This document shows positions 51,450 to 61,984 of a DNA stretch of 64,000 nucleotides, one piece after another. The first letter of the stretch is position 1, and each line of letters starts with the position of its first letter. The translations under genes were made by a program, and so were the position numbers. The stretch is from contig JADJOH010000007.1 of assembly GCA_016713925.1 (NCBI GenBank), positions 1,391,956-1,455,955 of the forward strand, read 5' to 3'. The stretch comes from Bacteroidota bacterium. Its GTDB lineage: Bacteria > Bacteroidota > Bacteroidia > AKYH767-A > OLB10. The notes under the pieces were generated by a model. It searched no databases. It saw only the letters and a program-made list of their open reading frames with translations, and was not told the origin of the DNA.

Positions 51450-52505
51450 ATGAAAAAGGAAAACACATCAATTCTAAATGCCAAGTCAGATTTTGATCTT
51501 AATACTTCAAACGATAATCCTCGATTTTCTGATTCGGTAGAGAATCTATTAGAAGAATTTAAAGATCATAAAACAAATCCTTTTATTTGGTCCGGAATAA
51601 TGAAAGGCTCATTTGGCTTCGTCTATGGTCCACCCAAGTCCGGGAAAACAATCTTCTGTGAAAATTTGGCTTTGGCCATTGCAAGCGGCGAGTCAACCTT
51701 TTTCAATATTCCAATTCAATTAACGCGTCAAAAAACCCTATTTATATCCATGGAAGAACGAATTGAACCCAGGTTAGAAAGAATTGAAAAACAAAAAAAG
51801 CACTTAAAAACACCATTAAGGAATAACCTGAATCTTTCCAGGGGGGAATTACCAAATTGGATTTGTTGTCCATCAGAATGGGAAATCCTCAAAAAATCTA
51901 TAGCAGAAAGCGGAGCAACCTTTGTGGTTATTGATAGTCTGGGTAGATTGCATAAAGGAAAAATTGAAGAAAGCGATGTTGCAAAAGAAATAGCGATAAA
52001 ACTAAGAACTCTAACTCATGAGCTTAAAATAACTTTATTAGTTATCCATCATACCCCTAAATTAAATGGAAAACCAATTACATTAGATAGTTTAGCAGGA
52101 AGCAGGTTGCTCGCCCAAGAAGCAGATTTTACGTTTGGAATAAATAGAACACAAGATGGTATACGATACTTAAAAGAAGTTTCCTTCAGATATAAGTCAG
52201 AGGACGCAGAGACGGTCGGTACATTTAAAATTAACGAAAACTGTATCATTGAAATTGGGGTTAGAATCTCAGAAGATTCATTATTAAAACAATCGGATAA
52301 TAGATATAACGACATCAATTTACAAAAAGTCTTCAAACTGATAGAGCAATTAACTGAAAACGGAAAAAAAACCGTAGCTACCCAGGAACTTAAAGATGAT
52401 TTAGTTAACAGTGGTAAAATTAGCAGCCCCACATTCTATAAACATATAAAAACCTTAGAAGGAAGTGGTAAAATAAAAAAACTCAAAAAGGTGAATATAT
52501 CATAA
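51450..52505 (+). CDS. RepA/DnaB-like AAA_25 ATPase
   Basis: A 351-residue RecA-fold ATPase: Walker A GPPKSGKTIFC (about residue 60), Walker B FVVIDSLGRL, and LLVIHHTPKLNGKP as the sensor-like strand. Residues 290-351 look like a winged helix (VATQELKDDLVNSGKISSPT). AAA_25/RepA-like proteins act in replication or mobilisation of plasmids and integrative elements. It is separated from the downstream cargo by 386 bases. Confidence 0.82.
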   Translation: MKKENTSILNAKSDFDLNTSNDNPRFSDSVENLLEEFKDHKTNPFIWSGIMKGSFGFVYGPPKSGKTIFCENLALAIASGESTFFNIPIQLTRQKTLFISMEERIEPRLERIEKQKKHLKTPLRNNLNLSRGELPNWICCPSEWEILKKSIAESGATFVVIDSLGRLHKGKIEESDVAKEIAIKLRTLTHELKITLLVIHHTPKLNGKPITLDSLAGSRLLAQEADFTFGINRTQDGIRYLKEVSFRYKSEDAETVGTFKINENCIIEIGVRISEDSLLKQSDNRYNDINLQKVFKLIEQLTENGKKTVATQELKDDLVNSGKISSPTFYKHIKTLEGSGKIKKLKKVNIS

Positions 52506-52891
52506 TACCTTAACTAACTTAATTTACTAAAAAAATTAAAGAAGAACTTTTATTATCCTCATGAGAAAATGATAGGTTTAAAGTTTTCAAAACCTGTCAT
52601 TTTTGAATGAGGCGCCGCCGGCAGGGCCTATCCTAGAACACAAAAAAATACTTATTCTGGTGGTCTTTAATATTATTGATTTAAGTAAAAAATTAATATA
52701 TGTAACTGTATATCAATTATATATAATTTAATTTGTAAATTAAGCTAGTTAAGTTAATAAGAGTATTTCACAATATATTTGTTTCTTAATGGAATGCTAC
52801 CAATATTAGCTGAATGAGATAGAAATATTGATCCATATCGTTTGAATATTTCCTCTCAAGTGAAACCTGAAAATAAGTAAAATTAATATTT
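52506..52891. other. gene-free boundary between element backbone and cargo
   Basis: AT-rich and without a supported gene. It holds an isolated GC-rich block (GGCGCCGCCGGCAGGGCC, 52611-52628) that stands out strongly from its surroundings. This could be a junction scar, terminator remnant or recombination site. Confidence 0.4.
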
Positions 52892-53902
52892 GTGGCAACA
52901 AATAAACATGCTTTGATTAGATACCATGCTTTGGACCAGTGTTTCAGTAACCCTGGGAAAAGGTATTTTATTGATGACCTTATAGCTGTATGTAATGATG
53001 CCTTGTATGCTTATACCGGGGCTTCTGAAGGGGTAAAAAGAAGGCAAATATTTGAGGATATAAAATTCATGGAAAGTGAGCAAGGCTGGTCTGTGCCTCT
53101 TGAGCGTTTTAAAGATGGCAAACAAGTATATTATCGTTATTCCGAAAGGAATTATTCGATAAAAAACCAAGTTGTAAATGAATCAGAAGCTAAGCAGTTA
53201 AAGGAGACTTTATCAATTCTCACAAGATTCAAAGGCATGCCTCAATTTGAGTGGATGGAAGAAATGCTTATTAGAATTGAATCCGCATTTAACCTAAAGG
53301 ATAGCACTAGCGTCATAGTAGGATTTGAACATAATCCATACTTAAAAGGCTTAAACCACTTTACAGAAATATTTAATTCAATCCACTACAAAAGGGTGCT
53401 CAAAATTGAATATCAAGGATTTAAACAAATTAAGTCATCACAAGTAATTTTCCATCCTTATTTTTTAAAACAATACAACAGCAGGTGGTTCCTTTTTGGC
53501 TACAATGAAGCCTTTAATGCTATTAGCAATTTAGCCTTAGACCGTATAGTTAGCTTAAAAGCCATCGGCAAGAAATACCAAGAAAATGATGCTATAAACT
53601 TTGAGGAGTATTTCGATGATGTAGTTGGTGTAACAGTTTCAGAATCGTATAAACCAATAATAATCCAACTGGAAATTGCAAAATCCCTCTGGCCCTATAT
53701 TGAAAGTAAACCTATCCATGGATCTCAACGAATCATTTCTAAAAAACAAAGCAATGTCATTATTGAACTCGAAGTACACATTAATTATGAATTAATAACA
53801 ACAATTTTTTCTTTCGGTGAAGGGATAAAAGTACTGCAACCGGAAGAAGTGCGGGTCGGTATTATGAACAAGGCAAATGCCTTATTAAACAACTATTTAT
53901 AA
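52892..53902 (+). CDS. WYL domain transcriptional regulator
   Basis: A 336-residue protein: N-terminal wHTH-like region (RYHALDQCFSNPGKRYFIDD), then a WYL domain (about residues 150-240) with KVLKIEYQ-type strand RVLKIEYQGFK and the HPYFLKQYNSRWFLFGYN core, and a WCX-like C-terminal extension. WYL proteins commonly regulate phage-defence and DNA-damage genes by sensing a nucleic-acid-type ligand. It opens the cargo and is 65 bases upstream of the methyltransferase-kinase gene, so it likely controls it. GTG start. Confidence 0.88.
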   Translation: MATNKHALIRYHALDQCFSNPGKRYFIDDLIAVCNDALYAYTGASEGVKRRQIFEDIKFMESEQGWSVPLERFKDGKQVYYRYSERNYSIKNQVVNESEAKQLKETLSILTRFKGMPQFEWMEEMLIRIESAFNLKDSTSVIVGFEHNPYLKGLNHFTEIFNSIHYKRVLKIEYQGFKQIKSSQVIFHPYFLKQYNSRWFLFGYNEAFNAISNLALDRIVSLKAIGKKYQENDAINFEEYFDDVVGVTVSESYKPIIIQLEIAKSLWPYIESKPIHGSQRIISKKQSNVIIELEVHINYELITTIFSFGEGIKVLQPEEVRVGIMNKANALLNNYL

Positions 53903-53967
53903 CCTATGCACATCCACTGCACACATACCATTCATCTTTGCTTCGTCAAATTAAATACTTATTTTTT

Positions 53968-56548
53968 ATGATGAAAGAAATTAAGCCAGAAGATAATAAT
54001 CCATTAGCAGAATTGAAAAACAACTTTTGGAAGGCAATGAACCTATTTAGAGGTTTTATTGATGTTAAAGATTATTCCTTTATTCTATATCTTTTATTGC
54101 TAAATAGAAATGGTATTTTTAAGGATTTCATATTTTCTGATGAATATGATTTGAAACAACAATTTGAATCTAAACTGCAAAATTTAAACGGTGAAACTGG
54201 TGAGTTTCTAAAAGATATTTACCGTTTGTATCCTAATACCTTAAAACATTTAAACCCTGGATTGCTTCATGAACTATTTAAATTTATTACTTCAATAGAT
54301 CAGAATGTTTTAGAAAATCACTTCGGTGAAATCTTTGATGACTTATTATTTATGCTGTCAAAGTGGCAAGGGCGTTTTGCTGGTGAATTTATGTTGCCTT
54401 TGGAACTAAGTAGATTTGTTTGCGGTTTAGCAGAATTACCTCCTAATGCAAAAGTGTACAATCCCTTTTCCGGTGCAGCATCTTTTGGTACTTGTTTGGA
54501 TAATGATAAGTTCTATATTGGTCAGGAAAGTAATTTTAGCTTATGGGCAATTGGCAAAATGAGAATTATAGCTCATGACAGAGAACGTAATTCCAAATTG
54601 TTTTTTAGTGATTCCATTCATGATTGGAATCCAACAAAGAAGGTTGAATCAAGCAAGCCGGAAGACATTCTATTATATACATCTACAAAAGATAAATTTG
54701 ATTTAATAATTTCAAATCCGCCATTTGGCGTCAGAATTTCTTCACCAATTAATGGTCAATTTGGAAGTATAAGAAATTTCGAACAATTTCTTATCGAAAA
54801 CGGACTAGCTGATTTAAAGCATGATGGAAAATTGATTGCTGTATTGCCTCAGCGATTTTTATTCAGTGCAGGTACGGACAAAATTCTTCGTCAATTTCTG
54901 GTCGATAATGATCTATTGGAAAAAGTAATTTCCTTTCCGAGTGGCTTGTTGATTCATACCGGTGTTTCTTTAGCAGTAATTGTTCTCAATAAGAACAAAA
55001 AGGAAAAAGGCGTTGTGCGTTTTATTGATGCAAAGCAATGTGTCGAAATTACTTCGGCTAGAGAAAGGCACTTAAATGATAAACTACTAAGCAATATTGT
55101 TAAAAGCTCATTAGAATCTGAAAGTTTAAGAATTATCTCAAATAGCACGATAAGTTCCTTTGAATATAATTTGGATGTCCCTAGGTATTTTCTAAAAAAT
55201 ACGATGGAGTGACTTTAGGCGAATTAGGCACCTTGATGCGCTCTCAAAGAGCCGCTGAAGGTCAAAAGGGAAAATTTATACGTATTCGGGATTTAAAAGA
55301 TAATGCTATAGATTATCAGATTTCAACAGGTATTTTGGACGATGTGGAGATTCCTCGTCATGCACAGAAAATAACTGAGTCTTGTTTGTTACTGGCAAGT
55401 CGCTGGAAATCATTAAAGCCCACTTTTTTTGAATATACAGACACCTCTATTTATATAAGCGCGGATATACTTGCTTTTAAGGTTGATCAAACTAAATGTG
55501 ATGTATTTTTTTTAATTAATGAGCTTAATTCTCGTTATGTTTCTGAGCAACTTGATTCATTGAGAACCGGTGATATTATACCAATGATCCGCAGGGAAGA
55601 TTTGCTTTCAATTGTTATTTCATTACCATCGCTCGATGATCAAAGCCTCGATAAACAAAGAACAATTGTTAAACAAAGGTTAGTTGCTTTATCGGAGGAA
55701 AAAAGAAAGAGCTAAACTTGTTTAACACGATTCATGGATTAGAAACAGAGATAATTGAACAAAACACGTATTTGCGCCATACATTAGCCGGTCCTTCTTC
55801 CAACTTAAAGGATTCTATATCCAACATCAAAAAGATACTCCTCACTAAAGTGATTCCTGCTCATCCTGATTTACTTGAATTAAAAATTAGCGATAAGCAT
55901 TTGGTCACATTAGGTGAGTACCTTGAAATTATTGAACGAGATGCTTCAAAGATTGTATCCGCTGTATCAAGTCATTTGAAAGTTGATTCGGGTATTGATG
56001 CAAAAAAACTAAGGCCAATGGAAATAACTGACTTTTTTGTTAAATATACAGCTGAGTATAATGATAGACGCGACTTGAATTTTAAAGTTGAATTTACGTA
56101 TGATAAGGAAGTTTTTATTGATCAGAATGGCGAAAGGATAAAAACATTCATTTCGGCCAATGATGATTTAGTTCGTGATCTTTTTGATAATCTTATTGAC
56201 AATGCGGTCAAACATGCATTCTCTTCTGAAAGCAATAATCGAATAGAAATATTTCTAATGAAAAACACTGATAATGAAGATCAGGATGAGATTACCATTT
56301 TATTTTCTAATACTGGCAATCCTTTCCCCGAAGATTTTACCGCAAATGATTTCATTCGTAAAGGTTCTAAGTTTGGCACTAATTCAGGCGATGGATATGG
56401 CGGTTATTACATTAATGAAATAATCAAAAAATTGGGTGGCGATTTTGAAATAATAGATGAAACGGGTCCTGAAGGGCTGCCTGATACTGAACTTGTCACC
56501 AGTTTTGAAATTAATTTTCCAATAATTGAAACCGAAGAAAATGGCTAA
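53968..56548 (+). CDS. N6-adenine methyltransferase - TRD - histidine kinase fusion (two apparent frameshifts)
   Basis: Three consecutive coding segments appear to be one protein of about 860 residues. Segment 1 is an HsdM-like methylase (VYNPFSGAASFG as a variant motif I; LIISNPPFGVR as motif IV). It breaks at an A6 run (55194-55199), and one added A gives PRYFLKKYDGVTLGELG, leading into an HsdS-like target-recognition domain. That breaks at a second A6 run (55699-55704); one added A gives SEEKKKELNLFNTIHGLE, leading into a sensorless histidine kinase: H-box YLRHTLAGPSSNL, N-box LFDNLIDNAVKHAF, G-boxes LFSNTGNPF and GDGYGGYYINEII. Separate start codons (GTG 55209, TTG 55718) exist, so three coupled genes are the alternative. 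The start taken is ATG 53968. Confidence 0.75.
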
Positions 56549-57722
56549 ATACAAGGTGATTTGGTTTGAGGATGAACATGATGCACTTAATATTATTAGA
56601 GAAAAAGCTTTTCTAAACGACATTGAGTTAGTAGGTTTCACTAACGCATATGATGGTATTGAAGAGCTTAAAAACAATCCAAAGAAATATCGTGCAGCCA
56701 TTGTTGACGGAAAGTTTTATCAGAAACCAGGTCAGTCTGGCGATGTGCTTAATGACAAAGCGCTATTTGATGCGGGTACTTTTTTGACTAAAAACCTACC
56801 CTGGTTTATTCTATCCGGTCAAATTAGTTTTACTAAAGAGACAAATAGATTTGCTGATGGCTTCAATAAAAGAGTTTATGATAAATTGAATGAGGAAGAT
56901 TTAATTTCCTTATGGACCAATTTAAAAGATGCTGCCGACCAAGAAGATGAAACCAAAATTCTTAACAGCTATTATAAAGTATTTGAAGTTTGCGATGAAA
57001 AGTACATTGGAGTTAAATATCAAAAAACATTATTGCAAATAATTTCAAGCATACAAAAACCGGAGCAACAATTTGATGATGAGTTGTATTTTACTCAAAT
57101 CCGAATTATGCTTGAAGCAATGTTTAGATGCGCAAATAAAATTGGATTACTACATGACAATTGTATTGATGGTAAGGGTAAAGTAAACCTTACAGAATCA
57201 AGTCTGTTTATGGCTGGCGAGCCAACAAAGTTTTTAGAAGTTAAATGTGCTATTCCTCACTTCAATAAAATTATCATTGATGCTGTTAAATCCGTTTTAT
57301 TTATTACAGGCGCAGCTTCACACACTGTTGATCCTGAAATAAAAACCAATATTAACCTAGTTGAATATCGTAAAACTGTTAATACGCCTTACTTACTTTA
57401 TGGTATTGCATTTCAATTGATGGATATTTTAATTTGGTTTAAAAAATACTCAGATGAAAATCCAGATATACTTAAAAACAAATCGCATTGGGTAGCCCTG
57501 AATACCATTACTGCATCAGGCGATTGGATGGCCGGAGAAATAACCAGAATAGCTCCGAATGGATATGGTACATTTCAACCTTCAGGCGGAGGGAGTGCAT
57601 TAAGTATTATTCCTGCAAAAGTGGTTGAGTTTAGGTTAAAGGAGAAACAATTTATTGAAGTCTTTACCAAACTGGACAGTGCAGGAACAAAAATATTAAT
57701 TCATGAAATAAGACTAAAGTAG
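56541..57722 (+). CDS. receiver-domain protein with C-terminal OB/cold-shock-like domain
   Basis: A 393-residue protein that begins inside the stop of the kinase segment (ATGGCTAA overlap), hence translationally coupled. Residues 1-125 look like a divergent response-regulator receiver: acidic pair in VIWFEDE, phosphoacceptor Asp in AAIVDGKF, Ser in FILSGQ, and Lys in KRVYDK. Residues about 140-330 are helical and unassigned. Residues about 330-393 (GEITRIAPNGYGTFQP...) have an OB/cold-shock-like pattern that may bind nucleic acid. The natural partner is the adjacent kinase. The output is unknown. Confidence 0.72.
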   Translation: MAKYKVIWFEDEHDALNIIREKAFLNDIELVGFTNAYDGIEELKNNPKKYRAAIVDGKFYQKPGQSGDVLNDKALFDAGTFLTKNLPWFILSGQISFTKETNRFADGFNKRVYDKLNEEDLISLWTNLKDAADQEDETKILNSYYKVFEVCDEKYIGVKYQKTLLQIISSIQKPEQQFDDELYFTQIRIMLEAMFRCANKIGLLHDNCIDGKGKVNLTESSLFMAGEPTKFLEVKCAIPHFNKIIIDAVKSVLFITGAASHTVDPEIKTNINLVEYRKTVNTPYLLYGIAFQLMDILIWFKKYSDENPDILKNKSHWVALNTITASGDWMAGEITRIAPNGYGTFQPSGGGSALSIIPAKVVEFRLKEKQFIEVFTKLDSAGTKILIHEIRLK

Positions 57723-57726
57723 ATAT

Positions 57727-59579
57727 ATGACAGCAGACCAACTTTAAGAATTAGAAAACACCCTCTGGCAGGCAGCAGACAAGCTACGTGTGGATAGTGG
57801 ATTGAAGGCCAGTGAATATGCAACGCCTATTTTGGGTTTAATATTCCTGCGGTTTGCATCTATCCGTTACAACCGTATCAAGCCGGAAATCGAGGCGGAA
57901 TTAAAAGCCCAGAAAGGCAGCCGTATGCAGCAAAGCGAAGCAGAAATTGCAATAGCTAAATGCGGATTTTATTTGCCTAAGGAAGCTCAATACGATTACT
58001 TACTTGCTTTGCCAGAAGAAGAAGACATTGCCAAGGCCATCAAACATGCGATGGAAGAAATCGAGAAGTATAAGCCCGAACTACTCGACAGCCTACCCAA
58101 AGACGAGTACTTTAAATTGTATTCACCAGATGACAGAACCTTACCCAAATCGTTATTGAAAATATTTGCGAACATTCCCGAAGATGCAACTGGTGATGTT
58201 TTTGGTAAAGTGTATGAATATTTCCTGAGTGAGTTTGCACTGGCAGAAGGACAAGGTGGCGGAGAGTTCTTTACGCCAACTTCGGTAGTAAAGCTGATGG
58301 TAGAAGTAATAGAACCTTATAAAGGAACCATCTTCGATCCGGCTTGTGGTAGTGCAGGCATGTTTGTGCAAAGCTCCTATTTCGTGGATAGAAGAAGAGA
58401 AGAACTGCATGATACCGACACCAAAGACTTGATGGTTTATGGTGCAGAACGAACACCGGAAACGGTGAAATTGGCCCGGATGAACATTGCCGTAAATGGT
58501 TTGCGTGGCGAAATAAAACCTGCCAATAGCTATTATGAAGACCCCTATAATAGTTATCAAAAGTTTGATTATGTGATGGCCAATCCCCCCTTTAATATAG
58601 ATGATGTAAACCTCGACCGGGTAAAGGGCCAAACCCGTTTTAATGAATATGGCATACCGCAAAACAAAACCAAAAGTGCCGCCAAAAAGGGCAAGGTTAA
58701 AGATGTCAATACTGTACCCAACGCCAATTACCTCTGGATTAATCTATTTGCTACTTCATTAAAACCGACAGGCAGGGCGGCTTTGGTAATGGCCAACAGT
58801 GCCAGTGATGCCCGGAACAGCGAAGCCGATATTAGAAAGAACCTGGTTAAAAGCGGTGTGATAGATGGGATGCTTACGCTACCCAAGAATATGTTTTACA
58901 CCGTTACACTGCCTGCTACACTTTGGTTTTTTGACAAGAGCAATGCAGGTATTGAGCATAAAATATTGTTTGTTGATGCCCGCAATATTTTCAGGCAGGT
59001 TACCCGTGCCTTGCGTGAATTTACGGAAGAGCATATACAAAACATTGCCACCATTTTCCGTTTGTTTCGTGGCGAAACCGACCGCCTCACTTTTTTATTC
59101 AATAAGTATAAAGCCCAAGCTGATGATTATGCCAACCAAGCCTCAGCTCAGCTAAAAGTAGTGGACCTACTCAAAAAGAAAAGCCAGAAAACACAACGGA
59201 TAGCAAAGCTGAAGAGAGAGACGTTAAGCGTTGGGGAAAACTGGTGGAGGAAGCCGAAAAGCAATACAAGGCTTTACACGATAAGCAACTTTATTTTGAA
59301 GCACCAATACAATGGCTGAACGAACGCTTCCCTAATGGCGTGTACGAAGATGTAACCGGCTTATGCAAGGCCGCTACTTTTGCTGAAATAGAAGAACAGG
59401 ACTGGAGCATGAACCCAGGCCGCTATGTGGGTGTAGTGATTGAAGAAGATGGATTGACAGAGGAGGAGTTTTTGGCGGAGATGAAGGACAGGCATCAAAA
59501 ACTAAAAGAACTAAGTATCAAAGCCACGGAATTAGATAGTACAATAATTCATAACTATTATTCACTTTTTCAACAATGA
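57727..59579 (+). CDS. hsdM: HsdM, type I restriction-modification methyltransferase (in-frame TAA and frameshift)
   Basis: The ATG at 57727 begins MTADQL, then a TAA (57745-57747) stands where the family has Lys (AAA), followed by ELENTLWQAADKLRVDSGLKAS in frame. The core has FDPACGSAGMFVQS (SAM site) and YVMANPPFN (catalytic NPPF). The frame breaks at an A5 run (59173-59177); one added A continues as EKPENTTDSKAEERDVKRWGK and ends at 59579. About 617 residues when restored. HsdM methylates adenine together with HsdS. Its end overlaps hsdS by 4 bases. A restart at GTG 57790 would lose the N-terminus. Confidence 0.9.
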
Positions 59580-60752
59580 AACGAGAAATACCGAAGTTAA
59601 AAGATTATTGCATTAAAATATCCAGTGGAGGCACTCCAAGTAGGGATACAAATGAATACTTTGAGAATGGTACTATTCCATGGGTTAAATCCAAGGAGCT
59701 CAAGAGTAACATTATCTTAAAAACCGAAGAGAAAATTACTTTGCAAGGTTTAAAAAATTCATCCACAAAATTGTACCCTATTGATACCGTATTGTTGGCA
59801 ATGTACGGTGTGAATATAGGACAGGTTGGCTACTTAGGTATTGAGGCAACTATAAATCAAGCCATTTGTGGAATTATTACAAATAAGAAAATACTTGACC
59901 CAAAATTTCTATACTATTATTTAACATCAATCCCATCATATTTTGATTCTGTTTCATTTGGTGCGGCACAACAGAATATTAATCAGGATTTAATTAAAAA
60001 TTTAAAAATCGAAATTCCTGAACTTATAACCCAACAACTCATCGCCTCCATCCTCTCTGCCTATGATGATTTAATAGAAGTAAACAACCAACGCATCAAA
60101 CTGCTGAAAGAAACAGCCCGTGAGTTGTACAAAGAATGGTTTGTAAGGATGCGGTTTCCGGGGTATAAGAAGGCGAAGTTTGTGAAGGGGGTGCCGGAGG
60201 GTATTGGAGAAGTCAAGTATTTCAAAGATTTTATAAAACTTAATCGAGGATTTGATTTACCTGAGGAGAAAATTAAAGAAGGAAGCTATCCAGTTATTGC
60301 TTCTACCAGTATAAAAGGATATCACAATCAATATAAAGTAAAAGGCCCTATAATAACGACTGGCCGTTCAGGTAGTTTGGGAACAGTTCTTTTTGTTAAT
60401 CAAGATGGCTGGCCATTGAATACTTCACTTTATGTAAAAGATTTCAAGAGCAATGAACCTTTATATCTTTACTATACATTGAAACTTATAGATTTTGAAT
60501 CGTTCAATACAGGTGCAGGTGTGCCGACACTAAATCAAAATCATTTACACAAATTAAAAATGTGGGTTGCAGATGAAGTACTTCAAAAGAAGTTTAAAAA
60601 ATGGTTGAGCCAATGTTCCAACAAGTTGAGATTTTAAATCTACAAAACACCCAGCTCCGCCAAATTAGAGATAGTTATTGCCAAGATTGATTAGTGGAAA
60701 GTTGGAGGTGAAGGAACTAAAACAAAATTTAATTCAAGATGTCAAAAGTTAA
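59576..60752 (+). CDS. hsdS: HsdS, type I restriction-modification specificity subunit (two frameshifts near end)
   Basis: Specificity subunit with two target-recognition domains: KLKDYCIKISSGGTPSRDTN opens the first, and YFKDFIKLNRGFDLPEEKIK opens the second, divided by the conserved helix QQLIASILSAYDDLIEVNNQ. The frame breaks at an A6 run (60596-60601) and again at TT (60675-60676). Restoring one A and one T gives EPMFQQVEILNLQNTQLRQI and then LLPRLISGKLEVKEL, the typical HsdS tail, ending at 60752 inside the next gene. Truncated copies of this tail recur downstream. Confidence 0.88.
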
Positions 60753-61275
60753 CCTCAAAGAATATATTCATCCTAAAATGGATTTGTTGTTTGTTGCTTT
60801 AAATGCACCAGAGGTATCAAATGCAAATGCACATTGGTTCAGTTACAATTTAAGCTTTTGGAATTTGCTATACAGAGCTGGTCTTATTACTCAAACCATT
60901 TCAAATCCAATGGAGGGAGATATTAAAGTATTTGGAAGTACCGAAATCAACTATGAAAACTGGATATTTGGTGTTACCGATTTAAACCGCGAAGTTGTTG
61001 CTACCAAAAGTAATCAAGTAATAACAGATATCAATCAGGTAGAAAGAATATTATCAATTATTAAAAACAATTCTGTTAATAGAGTTTGTTTGATGCATTT
61101 TATCGTGGCAGAGGAATTTGAGAAACACGGAACCATAGTCAGAAATTGTCAGGATAGAGAAAATGAATTTGGGATTGTAGGCGAATATAAATCAACGGTA
61201 ATTTATGAAGTGCCGTTTCATAGCGGCAATTCTATTCCAAATAAGGAAATTTATTATTCAAAATTAATAAGCTAA
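60739..61275 (+). CDS. uracil-DNA glycosylase superfamily (MUG-like) protein
   Basis: A 178-residue protein whose N-terminal half matches the mismatch-specific (MUG/TDG) glycosylase pattern: MDLLFVALNAPEVSNANAHW, followed by FWNLLYRAGLI, then IFGVTDLNREVV. The usual motif GINPG is ALNAP here, and the C-terminal strand region is EVPFHSGNSIPNKE. It may excise or sense a modified base; in an island with restriction genes, an anti-phage role is a reasonable inference. The start ATG lies within the last codons of restored hsdS (14-base overlap). Confidence 0.65.
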   Translation: MSKVNLKEYIHPKMDLLFVALNAPEVSNANAHWFSYNLSFWNLLYRAGLITQTISNPMEGDIKVFGSTEINYENWIFGVTDLNREVVATKSNQVITDINQVERILSIIKNNSVNRVCLMHFIVAEEFEKHGTIVRNCQDRENEFGIVGEYKSTVIYEVPFHSGNSIPNKEIYYSKLIS

Positions 61276-61317
61276 TGGCAACAATATTCTCAGTCAACCA
61301 TAGGATAACCTTCAAAT

Positions 61318-61377
61318 GCAGCCAAAAAATAGATCGGCTATTGCAGATATTAATAAGGGGGAAGTTGGAGGTGAAGG
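61318..61377 (+). repeat. remnant of hsdS 3' tail, copy B
   Basis: Aligns with the hsdS end (60652-60711) and most exactly in GAAGTTGGAGGTGAAGG (61361-61377). It is degraded upstream. It lies between the glycosylase-like gene and the next gene, whose AAGGAGG ribosome-binding-like sequence follows directly. Confidence 0.65.
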
Positions 61378-61392
61378 GAAAAGGAGGTGAAA

Positions 61393-61977
61393 ATGGCTAA
61401 AGTGATTTGTTTACTTCAATCAAAAACCGAAAATATAAGTTATACCGAATTACAACTTTTACAACAGGAATATTATAGCTTGTTAAAAAACAAATTTCAA
61501 CCACCACCTAAAACAGGTGATTGTATTGAAATGATTCAATATTTAAAAAGAAAAGACGAGACTCAACCTTTCAAAATTGGGCCTTATGAAAACATAACGC
61601 CTTTTGAAGCTGCTAACCGTATTGCGTCAGATCTGGTAATAATTAAAGGATTGCGTCAATTAATTATGCTGGACAAAATATCTTCAAAAGCAACATTTAC
61701 GCTGCGGTTAGGAACTAAGCATGAAAAGCAAAAAGGTGATTTTTCAATAATAACAAGTAAAAATTCTTATGAAGGGGAAGCATTTAATGTAGCACCCTCC
61801 TTTTATAAAGACAAATTGAACCAAACGCTAAGTAAATGGCGAGCAATTAAGAAAGAACATCAAATTCAATTGAAATATATGCTCATCAATAATGAAGCTG
61901 TTAAAGATAGTGATTATCAAAGGCTGCATACAGAGGGTATTAAATTAATAGGAGTAAAAGATTGGTTTAAAAAATGA
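61393..61977 (+). CDS. hypothetical protein of the defence island
   Basis: A 194-residue soluble protein that I cannot assign. The ATG at 61393 is preceded by AAGGAGG with suitable spacing, rare in this genome, which fixes the start. Residues about 115-140 (KQKGDFSIITSKNSYEGEAF) place an Asp and a Glu on adjacent predicted strands, loosely like a PD-(D/E)xK nuclease core, but this is weak. It is flanked on both sides by hsdS-tail remnants, as if it had entered as a cassette. Confidence 0.55.
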   Translation: MAKVICLLQSKTENISYTELQLLQQEYYSLLKNKFQPPPKTGDCIEMIQYLKRKDETQPFKIGPYENITPFEAANRIASDLVIIKGLRQLIMLDKISSKATFTLRLGTKHEKQKGDFSIITSKNSYEGEAFNVAPSFYKDKLNQTLSKWRAIKKEHQIQLKYMLINNEAVKDSDYQRLHTEGIKLIGVKDWFKK

Positions 61978-61984
61978 AAATATT

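Noticed and set aside
56526..56540. TTG start for the receiver protein
   Set aside because: ATG 56541 directly precedes the conserved receiver strand and overlaps the upstream stop in the usual way.
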